Origin: an uncultured Trueperaceae bacterium | Lineage (GTDB): Bacteria > Deinococcota > Deinococci > Deinococcales > Trueperaceae | Direction of reading: 5' to 3' | DNA: 18,646 nucleotides | NCBI GenBank assembly: GCA_937911855.1 | Contig: CALDPK010000149.1 | Coordinates: 1-18,646, forward strand | Position numbers and translations under genes: made by a program | Notes under the pieces: model-generated | The model's database searches: none | The model's input: the letters and a program-made list of their open reading frames with translations, nothing else | What the model was told of the DNA's origin: nothing | In this document: positions 1 through 6,882 of the stretch, piece after piece | How the letters are laid out: each line of letters begins with the position of its first letter | How positions within the stretch are numbered: the stretch's first letter is position 1

Positions 1-61
1 GCTGCCGGCGCAAAACTCTGCTGAGGCGCTCCAGTTCGCTGTGGTTGGCGTTGCCGCTCAT
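1..61 (-). CDS. Possible N-terminus of an edge-cut gene
   Basis: An ATG at 61 (minus strand) opens a frame that stays open to the left edge, about 20 codons starting MSGNANHSELERLSRVLRR. Most codons end in G or C, like the real genes here. There is no Shine-Dalgarno site, but a TATGCT hexamer (73-68 on the minus strand) ends 6 nt before the ATG, the spacing expected for a leaderless transcript. The peptide is hydrophilic with no recognisable domain. The call rests on codon bias, the start-site signal and the open frame only, and no function can be given. Confidence 0.3.
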   Translation of the reverse strand, partial: MSGNANHSELERLSRVLRRQ

Positions 62-84
62 TTCAGGAGCATAGCAAAGGACGC

Positions 85-219
85 TTATGTGCCCGTGTGT
101 CCAGCCTGCTGTAGGTTGCCTCGCGTCACAATGACGGAGTCTCCGGCTTCAATCGCATCGAGCAATTCGGAAAATCTGCGCGCGGCTTCGGTGGCGCTTA
201 TGGAACGAATGCCTGGACG
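85..219 (-). pseudogene. Broken Phd/YefM-type antitoxin relic
   Basis: Read on the minus strand from just after a TAA at 222-220, this 44-codon frame translates to RPGIRSISATEAARRFSELL followed by DAIEAGDSVIVTRGN and then LQQAGHTGT and a stop. The ISATEAARRFSELLDAIEAG core is the DNA-binding half of Phd/YefM antitoxins. The frame has no start codon, because the stop lies directly upstream. It also loses family similarity right after VTRGN, where an intact member continues with G-x-P-V-A-x. It therefore looks like a decayed copy, with no toxin partner visible beside it. It lies about 1 kb from an intact toxin-antitoxin pair on the other strand, so it may mark an older or duplicated module. The frame and motif are seen directly; decay is inferred. 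Confidence 0.6.
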
Positions 220-275
220 TTATCGGAAAATCAGAAAAAGCTCGCCGTGCCAGACGCTGCCAGGAAGCCACCGTG

Positions 276-971
276 TTAACGACGCTTCGCCAGCCACACC
301 GTATGCCGTGTACCGCTTTTTCCGTGCGCCCGCGGCCGCTCGACGGTGGCTTCGAAGCCTGCCCGCTCCAGACGCTTTATGAATGCAGGTGACTCGAGCG
401 CTGACCACACGGACAGGACGCCATCCTCTGTCAGGGAGGCCCTCATGTTGGCCAGCCCGGCGTCGGAGTAAAGCTGGGTGCTGTCGTTCGGGTCGGTACC
501 TTCCGGGCCGTAGTCGGTGTCGAGCAGGATCAGGTCGTAGCGCCGTTTGCGGGTGCCGAGCAATTCTGCCACGTCGCCCACGTGAACCTGGACGCGCTCG
601 TCGTCCAGCGGCCTGTTCGCCAGTTCGCCCATGTGGTCGTGGTTCCACGAAACGATTTCAGGGTAGAGCTCGGCCACCGTGACGCTGGCGTCCGCGGGCA
701 GGCCGTCCAGGGCGGCGCGCAGCGTGAAGCCCATGCCGAGCCCACCGACCAGCGCGCTCTGTGCCGGACGGCCCAGGACCTTGATGGCCAACTCGGCCAG
801 TGCTTTCTCGGAACGGTGCTGGCGGCTGGTCATCAGTTCGTTGAAAGGCGCGTTCGGCTCTTCGATGCGAAGCGAGAATTCCGAGGGGCGGCCTTCAAAG
901 TCACGGCGCCACAGGGTGAGCTTCGCGCCTCCGGGACGTGGGGTTTCAGCTACTTTTTTCCAGGGGATCAT
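276..971 (-). CDS. Spermidine synthase-like SAM-dependent methyltransferase
   Basis: A 231-residue class I methyltransferase-fold protein of the spermidine-synthase-like group. The ATG at 971 is chosen over one at 1028 because GGAG lies 5 nt upstream. Visible motifs are a glycine-rich SAM-binding loop VGGLGMGFTLRAAL (motif I), an acidic end of strand 2 VAELYPEIVSWN (motif II), VGDVAEL, and the DLILLDTDYGPEG strand-4 region. It keeps the Rossmann core but lacks the long N-terminal domain of true polyamine synthases (usually about 280-300 residues). Polyamine synthesis is therefore not assured and the substrate is unknown. No signal peptide or membrane segment is seen, so it is probably cytosolic. 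It is transcribed divergently from the toxin-antitoxin pair, with about 200 bp between. A 15-bp inverted repeat at 1017-1031 lies in that gap. Confidence 0.8.
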   Translation of the reverse strand: MIPWKKVAETPRPGGAKLTLWRRDFEGRPSEFSLRIEEPNAPFNELMTSRQHRSEKALAELAIKVLGRPAQSALVGGLGMGFTLRAALDGLPADASVTVAELYPEIVSWNHDHMGELANRPLDDERVQVHVGDVAELLGTRKRRYDLILLDTDYGPEGTDPNDSTQLYSDAGLANMRASLTEDGVLSVWSALESPAFIKRLERAGFEATVERPRAHGKSGTRHTVWLAKRR

Positions 972-1016
972 GGGCTCTCCAAGCAGGTGGTTGTGGTCAG
1001 GGCGAACTACATAGTC

Positions 1017-1031
1017 AGCGTGGGACACGCT
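1017..1031. repeat. Inverted repeat upstream of the methyltransferase
   Basis: AGCGTG and CACGCT are separated by GGA, giving perfect 6-bp arms. The repeat lies 46 nt upstream of the methyltransferase start, in the divergent intergenic region. It could be an operator. No good -35/-10 pair was found around it. Confidence 0.35.
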
Positions 1032-1133
1032 AAGGCCAGACTATGGCACAGGTAAAGCTGACTGCTGAGAGATAGTGTCGGTGAGCGTGCGTTTACAGGG
1101 AGTCCAATACGCCCGGCACCGCCGACCCAGATA

Positions 1134-1153
1134 GTAGACTAAGGTGGACTAAT
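1134..1153 (+). promoter_or_regulatory. Tandem repeat, likely TA autoregulatory operator
   Basis: Two 10-bp units, GTAGACTAAG and GTGGACTAAT, lie head to tail and agree at 8 of 10 positions. One unit is about one helical turn. A small palindrome TAGTAGACTA (1132-1141) overlaps the first unit. The array ends 19 nt before the antitoxin start, and a TAATCT hexamer (1150-1155) could be its -10. Phd-type antitoxins normally repress their own promoter by binding repeats at this place, so the operator role is inferred from position and repeat structure. Confidence 0.45.
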
Positions 1154-1172
1154 CTGAGGTGCGGAGGTGACG

Positions 1173-1412
1173 ATGAAGACAGTCAGTATGCATGAGGCCA
1201 AGACGCACCTTTCGCGTCTTGTCAAGGAAGAATTCATAATCACCAAGAACGGTAAGCCCGTGGCGCGGGTAGTTCCACTTGCGGAGCGGCCCATGAGCCG
1301 CTTCGGGTTTCTGCCTGTGACTGAAATCCGTGAAAGCGCGATTCCGGAGGACTTTGACACCATGGCTGCCGAAGAAATCGCCACGCTTTTCGGCGACTCA
1401 ACCGAGCAATGA
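1173..1412 (+). CDS. Type II antitoxin, Phd/YefM family
   Basis: A 79-residue antitoxin. The ATG at 1173 is preferred over the in-frame GTG at 1167 because GGAGG (1163-1167) sits 5 nt upstream of it. The N-terminus KTVSMHEAKTHLSRLV and the strand FIITKNGKPVARVVP are the Phd/YefM DNA-binding fold. The acidic C-terminus, about residues 45-79, with EDFDTMAAEEIATLFGD, should wrap and neutralise the toxin. One oddity is that LSRLVK runs straight into EEFIITKNG. Most relatives have about five more residues (of V-E-A-G type) in the turn here. The stop overlaps the toxin start by 4 nt (ATGA), giving coupled translation and fixed stoichiometry. The pair probably represses its own promoter through the repeats just upstream. 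Confidence 0.9.
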   Translation: MKTVSMHEAKTHLSRLVKEEFIITKNGKPVARVVPLAERPMSRFGFLPVTEIRESAIPEDFDTMAAEEIATLFGDSTEQ

Positions 1413-1798
1413 GCGGCTACCTGCTGGACACACACGTCTTGCTCTGGGCAGGGGTGGGTTCAGATCGGCTTTCTTTAAGAGCCAGGGCGCTGCTCGATGA
1501 TACCGAAGTCGATGTCCGTTTCAGTGTGGCAAGCATCTGGGAGGTGGTGATCAAATCGCAACTCGGACGTCCAGATTTCAGGATGAATCCGGAAGCGGTG
1601 CGTAGCTATGCCAGGCTGGCGGGATTGGCGGAAGTGCCCATCCTCGCTGAACACGTACTTGGTGTCATGGCAATGCCGCGCCTGCACAATGATCCATTCG
1701 ACCGTCTGCTTATTGCACAGGCACGGGCGGAAAAACTCACCTTGCTGACAGCAGACCGGCAGGTGCTCGAGTACGGAGCGGCCGTCGAGCTTATCTGA
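1409..1798 (+). CDS. PIN-domain toxin, VapC-like
   Basis: A 129-residue PIN-domain ribonuclease, the toxin partner of the antitoxin it overlaps by 4 nt. It opens with LLDTHVLLW (D7), a hallmark of the COG3744-type PIN group. SIWEVVIKSQLG supplies E45, DPFDRLLIAQA supplies D98, and LLTADRQV supplies D116. These four acidic residues are the expected metal-binding set, so the nuclease looks intact. The family cleaves RNA (tRNA or rRNA in studied VapCs); the target of this member cannot be read from sequence. The length is normal for the family. Phd/YefM antitoxins paired with this PIN group are a common hybrid arrangement, so the name VapBC is only loosely apt. Confidence 0.92.
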   Translation: MSGYLLDTHVLLWAGVGSDRLSLRARALLDDTEVDVRFSVASIWEVVIKSQLGRPDFRMNPEAVRSYARLAGLAEVPILAEHVLGVMAMPRLHNDPFDRLLIAQARAEKLTLLTADRQVLEYGAAVELI

Positions 1799-1833
1799 CG
1801 GCCCACTCAGGTTCCGAGTATGGCCAGGCGTCC

Positions 1834-2229
1834 CTAACCGCCGTACTGTTCGTCACTCACATGCTCGAACCAGTCGGCACTCCTGCCGTCGATGGACTCG
1901 TGTACGGCCAGGTGCGTCATCGCCACCTGGGGTGAGGCTCCGTGCCAGTGCCTCACGCCGGCAGGAATCCACACGACGTCGCCGGGCCGGATCTCCTCGA
2001 CCGGTTCACCTTCCTGCTGCACGCGGCCCAGGCCATGCTGGACGATGAGCGTCTGGCCGGCCGGATGCGAGTGCCAAGCGGTGCGGGCGCCAGGTTCGAA
2101 CGTGACGATGCTGCCGGCGACCCGGCCGGGCTCGTCGGCCTTGAACAGCGGGTCCAGCCGCACCGTGCCGGTGAAAGTATCGGCGGGTCCTCGCCTGGAC
2201 GGGTTCGTTCCTGCGCGGGTGATTTTCAT
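1834..2229 (-). CDS. Cupin, (R)-hydroxynitrile lyase-like metalloprotein
   Basis: A single-domain cupin of 131 residues starting at the ATG at 2229. The AGGAG of GAGAGGAGCAG is 9 nt upstream; a second ATG at 2235 is too close to it. Metal ligands are clear: H53, H55 and Q59 in WHSHPAGQ, and H94 in GVRHWHG, with a further conserved H106. The opening KITRAGTNPS, GPADTFTGTVR, PLFKADEP, TFEPGARTAWHSHP and PGDVVWIPAG match, from memory, the manganese cupin hydroxynitrile lyases of Granulicella type almost position for position. That family reversibly cleaves (R)-mandelonitrile to benzaldehyde and cyanide in vitro. The physiological role is unsettled and relatives are often just called cupin proteins. 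It is divergent from ilvA and probably cytosolic. Confidence 0.85.
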   Translation of the reverse strand: MKITRAGTNPSRRGPADTFTGTVRLDPLFKADEPGRVAGSIVTFEPGARTAWHSHPAGQTLIVQHGLGRVQQEGEPVEEIRPGDVVWIPAGVRHWHGASPQVAMTHLAVHESIDGRSADWFEHVSDEQYGG

Positions 2230-2268
2230 GATCATCTGCTCCTCTCGCTGGCAGCGGGCTGTCTGGCA

Positions 2269-2274
2269 ATCATA
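2269..2274 (-). promoter_or_regulatory. Candidate -10 for the cupin gene
   Basis: The minus strand reads TATGAT here, 5 of 6 matches to the -10 consensus, 39 nt upstream of the cupin ATG. No convincing -35 lies 16-18 nt further up, so this is a weak prediction. Confidence 0.3.
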
Positions 2275-2316
2275 CGGGCAGTTGGCTGTCCCGGCATTCC
2301 CCGGGGCCACTCCGCT

Positions 2317-2322
2317 TACAAT
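2317..2322 (+). promoter_or_regulatory. Candidate -10 upstream of ilvA
   Basis: TACAAT matches the -10 consensus at 5 of 6 positions. Transcription starting about 7 nt downstream would begin at or next to the ATG at 2330, which opens a 12-codon frame before ilvA. A recognisable -35 was not found. Confidence 0.45.
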
Positions 2323-2329
2323 GCCCGAC

Positions 2330-2368
2330 ATGATTCAGCTGCCCAGAAAGCCTGCCCTGCTCCGGTGA
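2330..2368 (+). CDS. Possible leader peptide of ilvA
   Basis: A 12-codon frame, MIQLPRKPALLR, ends in TGA only 4 nt before the ilvA ATG (TGAAATCATG). Its ATG follows the TACAAT -10-like box by 7 nt, so it could be translated from a leaderless message and couple ribosomes into ilvA. The GGTGA formed at its own stop may serve as a weak Shine-Dalgarno for ilvA. Three Leu and one Ile codons are present, but there is no run of regulatory codons and no obvious attenuator hairpin. It may be only a translation-coupling element, or chance. Confidence 0.3.
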   Translation: MIQLPRKPALLR

Positions 2369-2372
2369 AATC

Positions 2373-3884
2373 ATGATCGACCTGGTCCGCAAGATACTGT
2401 CCGCACGCGTATACGAGGTAGCGAAGCAGACGCCACTGGAACGGATGGGGCGGCTCTCGTCCCGCCTGGGCGCAGACGTGCTGCTGAAGCGCGAAGACCT
2501 CCAGTCGATCCACTCGTTCAAGATCCGCGGCGCCTACAACCGTATCGTGCAGCTGAACGCAGAGGAACGGCAGGCTGGCGTCATCTGCGCCTCGGCCGGC
2601 AATCACGCCCAGGGCGTGGCGCTGGCGGCGCAGAAACTGGGACTGCGCGCGACCGTCGTCATGCCGGTCACCACCCCATCGGTCAAGGTGTCGTCGGTGA
2701 GGCACCTGGGCGGCAACGTGATTCTGCACGGGGACACTTTCGAGGAAGCGTACGAGCACGCGCGGCGCCTGGAGCAGGAGCACGGCCTTGTCTTCGTCCA
2801 CCCGTTCGATGACCCGGACGTGGTGGCCGGACAGGGCACAATCGCGTCCGAGCTGCTGCATCAGCATCCCGACAGCATCGAGGCGATATTCGTGCCCGTC
2901 GGCGGCGGTGGCCTGGCTGCCGGCGTGGCGGCTTACGTGAAGTTCCTGCGGCCGGACATCCGCGTGATCGGTGTGGAGCCGGTTGATGCGGCGTCGATGA
3001 AGGCTGCGCTCGAGGCGCGCGAACGCGTCAACCTGCCGCGGGTCGGTACTTTCGCTGATGGTGTGGCTGTCAGGCAGGTAGGTTCGTTCACGTTCGGCAT
3101 CTGCTCCCAGCTGCTGGACGAGGTGATCACCGTCGACACCGATGACATGGCCGATGCAATCAAGGACATCTTCGAGGACACCCGCGTGCTGGCTGAGCCG
3201 GCCGGCGCGCTCGCCGTTGCCGGCCTGAAAGCGTATGCCGCGCGCGGCGGGGAACGCGAGGGTGCACTCATAGCCATCAACACGGGCGCGAACATGAACT
3301 TCGACCGGCTGCGGCACGTCGCGGAACGCGCCAGCCTGGGTGAGGCCCAGGAGGTGCTGCTGGCCGTCACCATCCCGGAGCGGCCCGGCAGCTACCGCGA
3401 GTTCCTGCGGGTGCTGGGCAGGCGCAGCCTGACGGAGTTCAGCTACCGCTACACCGACTCGGATGACGCCCACGTGTTCGTGGGCATAAGCGTCGGCAAT
3501 TCCGGGTCGGTGAAGGAACCCGTGATAGCTGACCTGGAAGCGAACGGCTACAGCGTGGTGGACCTCAGTTCGAACGAGACCGCCAAACTGCACCTGCGCT
3601 ACATGGTGGGAGGCCGCGCGAGGACGGTCGGTGAGGAACTCATCCTGCGTGCCGAGTTCCCCGAGCGCCCCGGTGCACTCCAGGAGTTTCTGGACGCCGT
3701 GCAGCCGTGGAACATCACACTGTTCCATTACCGCAACCACGGCGCTGATTACGGGCGGGTACTGATGGGCCTGCAGGTTGCGCCCGCTGACCGCGAGCGT
3801 TTCGAGCAGGAGCTGGCGGCACTGGGCTATCCGTTCGAGGATGAGACCGACAACGCCGCTTACCGGCTGTTTCTGAGGGGCTGA
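2373..3884 (+). CDS. ilvA: Threonine dehydratase, biosynthetic (IlvA)
   Basis: A 503-residue PLP enzyme that deaminates L-threonine to 2-oxobutanoate and ammonia, the first committed step of isoleucine synthesis in the cytosol. The catalytic domain fills about residues 1-320. SIHSFKIRGAYN carries the PLP lysine (K50), SAGNHAQGVALAA binds the cofactor, and GGGGLAAG forms the phosphate loop. Two ACT-like regulatory modules follow, at about 330-405 (EVLLAVTIPERPGSYREFL) and 420-500 (ELILRAEFPERPGALQEFL). This is the layout of feedback-inhibited biosynthetic enzymes such as E. coli IlvA (514 residues), not the short catabolic form. No other isoleucine-valine genes are nearby. A 12-codon frame and a TACAAT box lie directly upstream, and the hydrolase gene follows 16 nt after the stop. 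Confidence 0.95.
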   Translation: MIDLVRKILSARVYEVAKQTPLERMGRLSSRLGADVLLKREDLQSIHSFKIRGAYNRIVQLNAEERQAGVICASAGNHAQGVALAAQKLGLRATVVMPVTTPSVKVSSVRHLGGNVILHGDTFEEAYEHARRLEQEHGLVFVHPFDDPDVVAGQGTIASELLHQHPDSIEAIFVPVGGGGLAAGVAAYVKFLRPDIRVIGVEPVDAASMKAALEARERVNLPRVGTFADGVAVRQVGSFTFGICSQLLDEVITVDTDDMADAIKDIFEDTRVLAEPAGALAVAGLKAYAARGGEREGALIAINTGANMNFDRLRHVAERASLGEAQEVLLAVTIPERPGSYREFLRVLGRRSLTEFSYRYTDSDDAHVFVGISVGNSGSVKEPVIADLEANGYSVVDLSSNETAKLHLRYMVGGRARTVGEELILRAEFPERPGALQEFLDAVQPWNITLFHYRNHGADYGRVLMGLQVAPADRERFEQELAALGYPFEDETDNAAYRLFLRG

Positions 3885-3900
3885 CGCGCCGGCCGGGCGT

Positions 3901-5340
3901 ATGCTGGCGCTCATAATGGCCGCCACCCATCCTGAAATCGCAGCGCTCGTCCGCAGTCACGCTCAGGCCGGCTTCAGCCCGAGCGGCATCGTCGCAGTTG
4001 CCCGCCGCGGCGAACTGCTGCACCAGCACACCTGGGGCAAGGATGGTTACGGTCTGGAGTCGCCGTTCCGGATCGCCTCGCTGACGAAGAGCTTCACTGC
4101 GCTGGCACTGCTCACGCTGCGCCGCGCGGGCCGGCTCAGCCTGGACGACGAAGTGAGCAGGCACATCCCCGAACTGCGCGTTGTGGCTGATCCCTCCTGG
4201 TCGGAGCTGCGGATCCGTCACCTGCTCGGCATGACCGGCGGCCTGGCGACGGACAACCCGTGGGGTGACCGCCAGGAATCCATCAGCCGTGAACAGCTGA
4301 GCGAGTGGGCTGCTGGCGGTCTGCGGCTGCTGTTCGCGCCGGGCACGGATTTCGAGTACTCCAACCTTGGTTATGCGTACCTGGGCGAGGTGATCACTCG
4401 GGTCAGCGGTCAGGAGTACCGTGATTATGTCCGCACCCAGATACTGGAGCCGCTCGGCCTTGACCACACCCGGTTCTCGGCTGAAGAGCTGGGGCAGGTC
4501 ATAACGGGTTACCACCGGGAGCCGCTGCTGCCGGGCGAGCGCGCCGGCTGGACGGTGCAGGAACCGTCGGGACCGGGTTCGTTCTCCTCGATCGGCGGGC
4601 TTTACTCCTGCGTGCAGGATCTGCTGCGCTGGACCAGGCTGTTCCAGAAGCGCGATGTCCCGGAAGGCGCTTCGTTCACAGGCGCTGATCTCATCGAGGC
4701 GCAGGAGCCGCTCGGCCCGGTGACGGCCACACTGGCAGCGTCGCCCCTGCAGGGTCCCGTTGCCAGCGGTTACGGATTCGGACTGGTCATCGACGATTAC
4801 GCGGATTACGGCAAGGTGGTCGGGCACTCCGGCGGTTATCCCGGCTTCACGGCCAACATGGCCTGGCATGAACGCAGCGGCCTGACGGTCATCGTCTCGA
4901 CCAACGGTACCCACTCGGCCGCCACCATGCTCGCCGACAAAGTGTTGGGGCACTTGATGGCCGCTGAACCCGGCTCGGCAGCTGCGGTTGAACCGTGGCA
5001 GGAGACGGTCGCGGCCGTTGCTGTGCTCACCGAGCTGGTCAGAAGCGCAATGAATACGGTGGCTGGCGACTGGAACGGCCTGTTCGCTGAGAACGTAGAA
5101 GCTGATTTTCCCCTGGAGCGGCGATTGACCTATCTGCAGCAGGCTATCGAGTCCGCCGGCATCGTGGGTCCCGCCGACACGGATCCCAAGTACGACCGAC
5201 GGAGTTCGGCCCGCTGGACGCTGCCCGCCGAGTACGGTGCGCTGGAACTGCAGCTGGAGCTGATGCCGGTGGCGCCGTTCGCCGTGCAGACGTTCTCCGC
5301 CACGCTCGTCAGGGGTGGCAGCCGGATAAGGCTTTTCTAA
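3901..5340 (+). CDS. Serine hydrolase, class C beta-lactamase family
   Basis: A 479-residue protein of the beta-lactamase/penicillin-binding-protein-like serine hydrolase family (PF00144, COG1680). All three active-site motifs are present: S60-L-T-K63 in FRIASLTKSFTAL, Y153-S-N155 in FEYSNLGYAYLGEV, and H309-S-G-G in VGHSGGYPGF. The catalytic domain covers about residues 10-350, followed by a roughly 100-residue C-terminal extension of beta character. No signal peptide is visible, so it is probably cytosolic and more likely an esterase or peptidase acting on D-amino-acid or ester substrates than a resistance enzyme. The start is uncertain. No Shine-Dalgarno precedes 3901, and the in-frame ATG at 3916 lies 10 nt after a TATGCT box and may be the real start. 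The last four bases overlap the convergent MFS gene. Confidence 0.88.
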   Translation: MLALIMAATHPEIAALVRSHAQAGFSPSGIVAVARRGELLHQHTWGKDGYGLESPFRIASLTKSFTALALLTLRRAGRLSLDDEVSRHIPELRVVADPSWSELRIRHLLGMTGGLATDNPWGDRQESISREQLSEWAAGGLRLLFAPGTDFEYSNLGYAYLGEVITRVSGQEYRDYVRTQILEPLGLDHTRFSAEELGQVITGYHREPLLPGERAGWTVQEPSGPGSFSSIGGLYSCVQDLLRWTRLFQKRDVPEGASFTGADLIEAQEPLGPVTATLAASPLQGPVASGYGFGLVIDDYADYGKVVGHSGGYPGFTANMAWHERSGLTVIVSTNGTHSAATMLADKVLGHLMAAEPGSAAAVEPWQETVAAVAVLTELVRSAMNTVAGDWNGLFAENVEADFPLERRLTYLQQAIESAGIVGPADTDPKYDRRSSARWTLPAEYGALELQLELMPVAPFAVQTFSATLVRGGSRIRLF

Positions 5341-6764
5341 TCAGCCGGGGCCCGTCGCAACCGGGGGCGGACGCGCGGCAGCACCGGCAGCCGGCGCGCT
5401 GGGCGCCTGCGCTGGCCGGCAAGCGCCAGAAACCTCAGTGAAGCGCTGACCGTCCGCAGTGAGCGGGTGGCGCCGTCGCGGACCACGTCGCGGGTGCGCC
5501 ACGCGCGTGGCTCTTCCACCCGGCGTACCCACAGCCAGCCCAGCATGCGCAGGCTCGCCGTGATGGCGAACAGTGAATGGAAGCCCGTCCAGTTGCCTGC
5601 GTAACTGAAGCCCTGCAGGTACAGCAGCAGCGGCCCGGACAGCGCTCCGCCTATGAAGCCAGCCACGCCCTGGGCAAGCGAGTACATGGCTATGAACTTG
5701 ACGCGGCCGGCTTTGGGTGCCGACACGAGGACGAGGCCGAATACGGACGGGTGGATGGCGCCCCAGGCGAGCGCGTCGCATACTGCCGCGAACCAGATGA
5801 AGTTGAGGTTGCCAGTCAGGCCGGCCAGGATCCAGTTGGCCGGCAGCAGCGCGCCGGCGAAGAAGGTGCCTATCGCCAGGACGGCGCGGTTACCGACCCG
5901 GTCAGCCAGGCGGCCCCACAGCGCGGTAGTCAGAAGCGCGGTCGTAGCCGAGATCGCGCTCCAGTACGACACCTGCGTGAACGACATCTGCAGTTCCTCC
6001 AGCCAGTACGGCAGGACGAACGGTGCTCCCAGCATCACCGCGAACTGCCAGTAGATGGCGAACGCCAGGAAGCGCCTGAAGTTGGGCTGCTTCAGCGGGA
6101 CGGTGAGCAGCTGCCGCATGTTCAGGCGACTTTTCTCGGTGGGCGGGTCGTAATGGAACAGGTACAGGACCGACGCGAGCAGCGACAGGCCCACGGCCAC
6201 GCCCAGGGCAACCTGGAACGACAATGGTGCGTTCACGCTGTCCAGGAACGAGCCGGCCGCCAGGTTGGCGGCGGTGCCGACGAAGCCAAGGAGTCCTGTC
6301 CGGAACCCGAAATAGCGGCCGCGCCGGTCGTCGGGAACGACGTCGCCCATCCAGGCTGACCAGATGGTACCGGTCGCCGCCTGGAACGTGGCTGCGAAGA
6401 ACACCAGGCCGACGAGCAGCGTCGGCAGCAGTGCGCCTTCGACCGGCAGCTGGGGCAGGAAAGCAGCGACGATCCAGCTGAGCCGCCCGATGATGCTGAG
6501 TACGGCGGCCGTTACGCGGCGCCGGCCCGCTACCTCTGCCAGGTACGCTCCGAACGGGCTGGCGATCTGGGCGAGCATGGGCACGCTGCCGACGAGCGCG
6601 ATGTGGTTGGGGGACGCCCCCAGATGAAGCAGGTAGCCGATGAGGACGCTGCCGGTAGTCCAGTTAAGGAATACCTGGGTGAGGCCGCCTTCGAAAAGTG
6701 ACAGCCGCATCGTGCGCCTGACCTGCAGGTCGGGTCCCGCACTGACCTCGCTGGATTCGTTCAT
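5337..6764 (-). CDS. MFS transporter
   Basis: A 475-residue major facilitator superfamily permease of the inner membrane with about 12 hydrophobic segments, starting near residue 29 (FLNWTTGSVLIGYLLHLG). The loop after segment 2 reads GAYLAEVAGRRRVTA, the expected basic MFS signature. A second copy, WGRLADRVGNRAVLA, sits in the C-terminal half. The substrate is unknown. The long acidic/hydrophilic N-terminus before residue 20 leaves M19 (6710) as an alternative start; neither start has a good ribosome site. The final ~30 residues are an odd Arg/Pro-rich tail running into the convergent hydrolase gene, possibly a late frameshift. The gene has its own promoter region at 6801-6894, with a -35/-10 pair and nested inverted repeats, so it is probably regulated. 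Confidence 0.88.
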   Translation of the reverse strand: MNESSEVSAGPDLQVRRTMRLSLFEGGLTQVFLNWTTGSVLIGYLLHLGASPNHIALVGSVPMLAQIASPFGAYLAEVAGRRRVTAAVLSIIGRLSWIVAAFLPQLPVEGALLPTLLVGLVFFAATFQAATGTIWSAWMGDVVPDDRRGRYFGFRTGLLGFVGTAANLAAGSFLDSVNAPLSFQVALGVAVGLSLLASVLYLFHYDPPTEKSRLNMRQLLTVPLKQPNFRRFLAFAIYWQFAVMLGAPFVLPYWLEELQMSFTQVSYWSAISATTALLTTALWGRLADRVGNRAVLAIGTFFAGALLPANWILAGLTGNLNFIWFAAVCDALAWGAIHPSVFGLVLVSAPKAGRVKFIAMYSLAQGVAGFIGGALSGPLLLYLQGFSYAGNWTGFHSLFAITASLRMLGWLWVRRVEEPRAWRTRDVVRDGATRSLRTVSASLRFLALAGQRRRPARRLPVLPRVRPRLRRAPAD

Positions 6765-6838
6765 GTGGAGTGACGGACAGTGCTGCGGGACGACACGATG
6801 GCCTGACCTCTGGGTATTCTTTTTCTGAAGTGAGCTCG

Positions 6839-6855
6839 GGTCAGGCGGCCTGACC
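6839..6855. repeat. 17-bp palindrome in the MFS leader
   Basis: GGTCAGGC and GCCTGACC flank a single G, giving perfect 8-bp arms. A third copy, GCCTGACC, occurs at 6801-6808, closer to the MFS start. In RNA read on the minus strand, the element at 6846-6839 could pair with either the upstream or the downstream copy, so two exclusive hairpins are possible. As DNA the repeats may be operator half-sites. Confidence 0.45.
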
Positions 6856-6882
6856 GTTAGCCTGTATTATGCTAACGGTCAG
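6850..6882. repeat. 12-bp inverted repeat around the MFS -10 box
   Basis: CTGACCGTTAGC (6850-6861) and GCTAACGGTCAG (6871-6882) are perfect 12-bp arms around a 9-nt centre that contains most of the -10 hexamer of the MFS promoter. The left arm overlaps the neighbouring 17-bp palindrome. A protein bound here would block RNA polymerase. No T-tract follows on the minus strand, so it is a better operator than terminator for the DUF2239 gene. Confidence 0.55.

Noticed and set aside
2316..3926. A 536-codon open frame on the minus strand opposite ilvA
   Set aside because: It is antisense to a textbook threonine dehydratase with all motifs, its protein is His/Arg/Gln/Val-rich with no domain, and long antisense frames are expected in GC-rich genes.
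3715..4953. A 412-codon open frame on the minus strand opposite the serine hydrolase
   Set aside because: Same reason: low-complexity translation, no motif, and the opposite strand holds all three catalytic motifs of the hydrolase family.
3901..5340. The serine hydrolase as an antibiotic-resistance beta-lactamase
   Set aside because: There is no signal peptide and a long C-terminal extension. The motifs are shared by many esterases and peptidases of the same family.
5337..5440. Frameshift at the end of the MFS gene
   Set aside because: The Arg/Pro-rich tail is odd, but no alternative frame gives a recognisably better C-terminus, so it was left as a remark only.
6850..6882. The 12-bp inverted repeat as a rho-independent terminator of DUF2239
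   Set aside because: No T-tract follows on the minus strand and its centre coincides with a good -10 box, so an operator reading is better.
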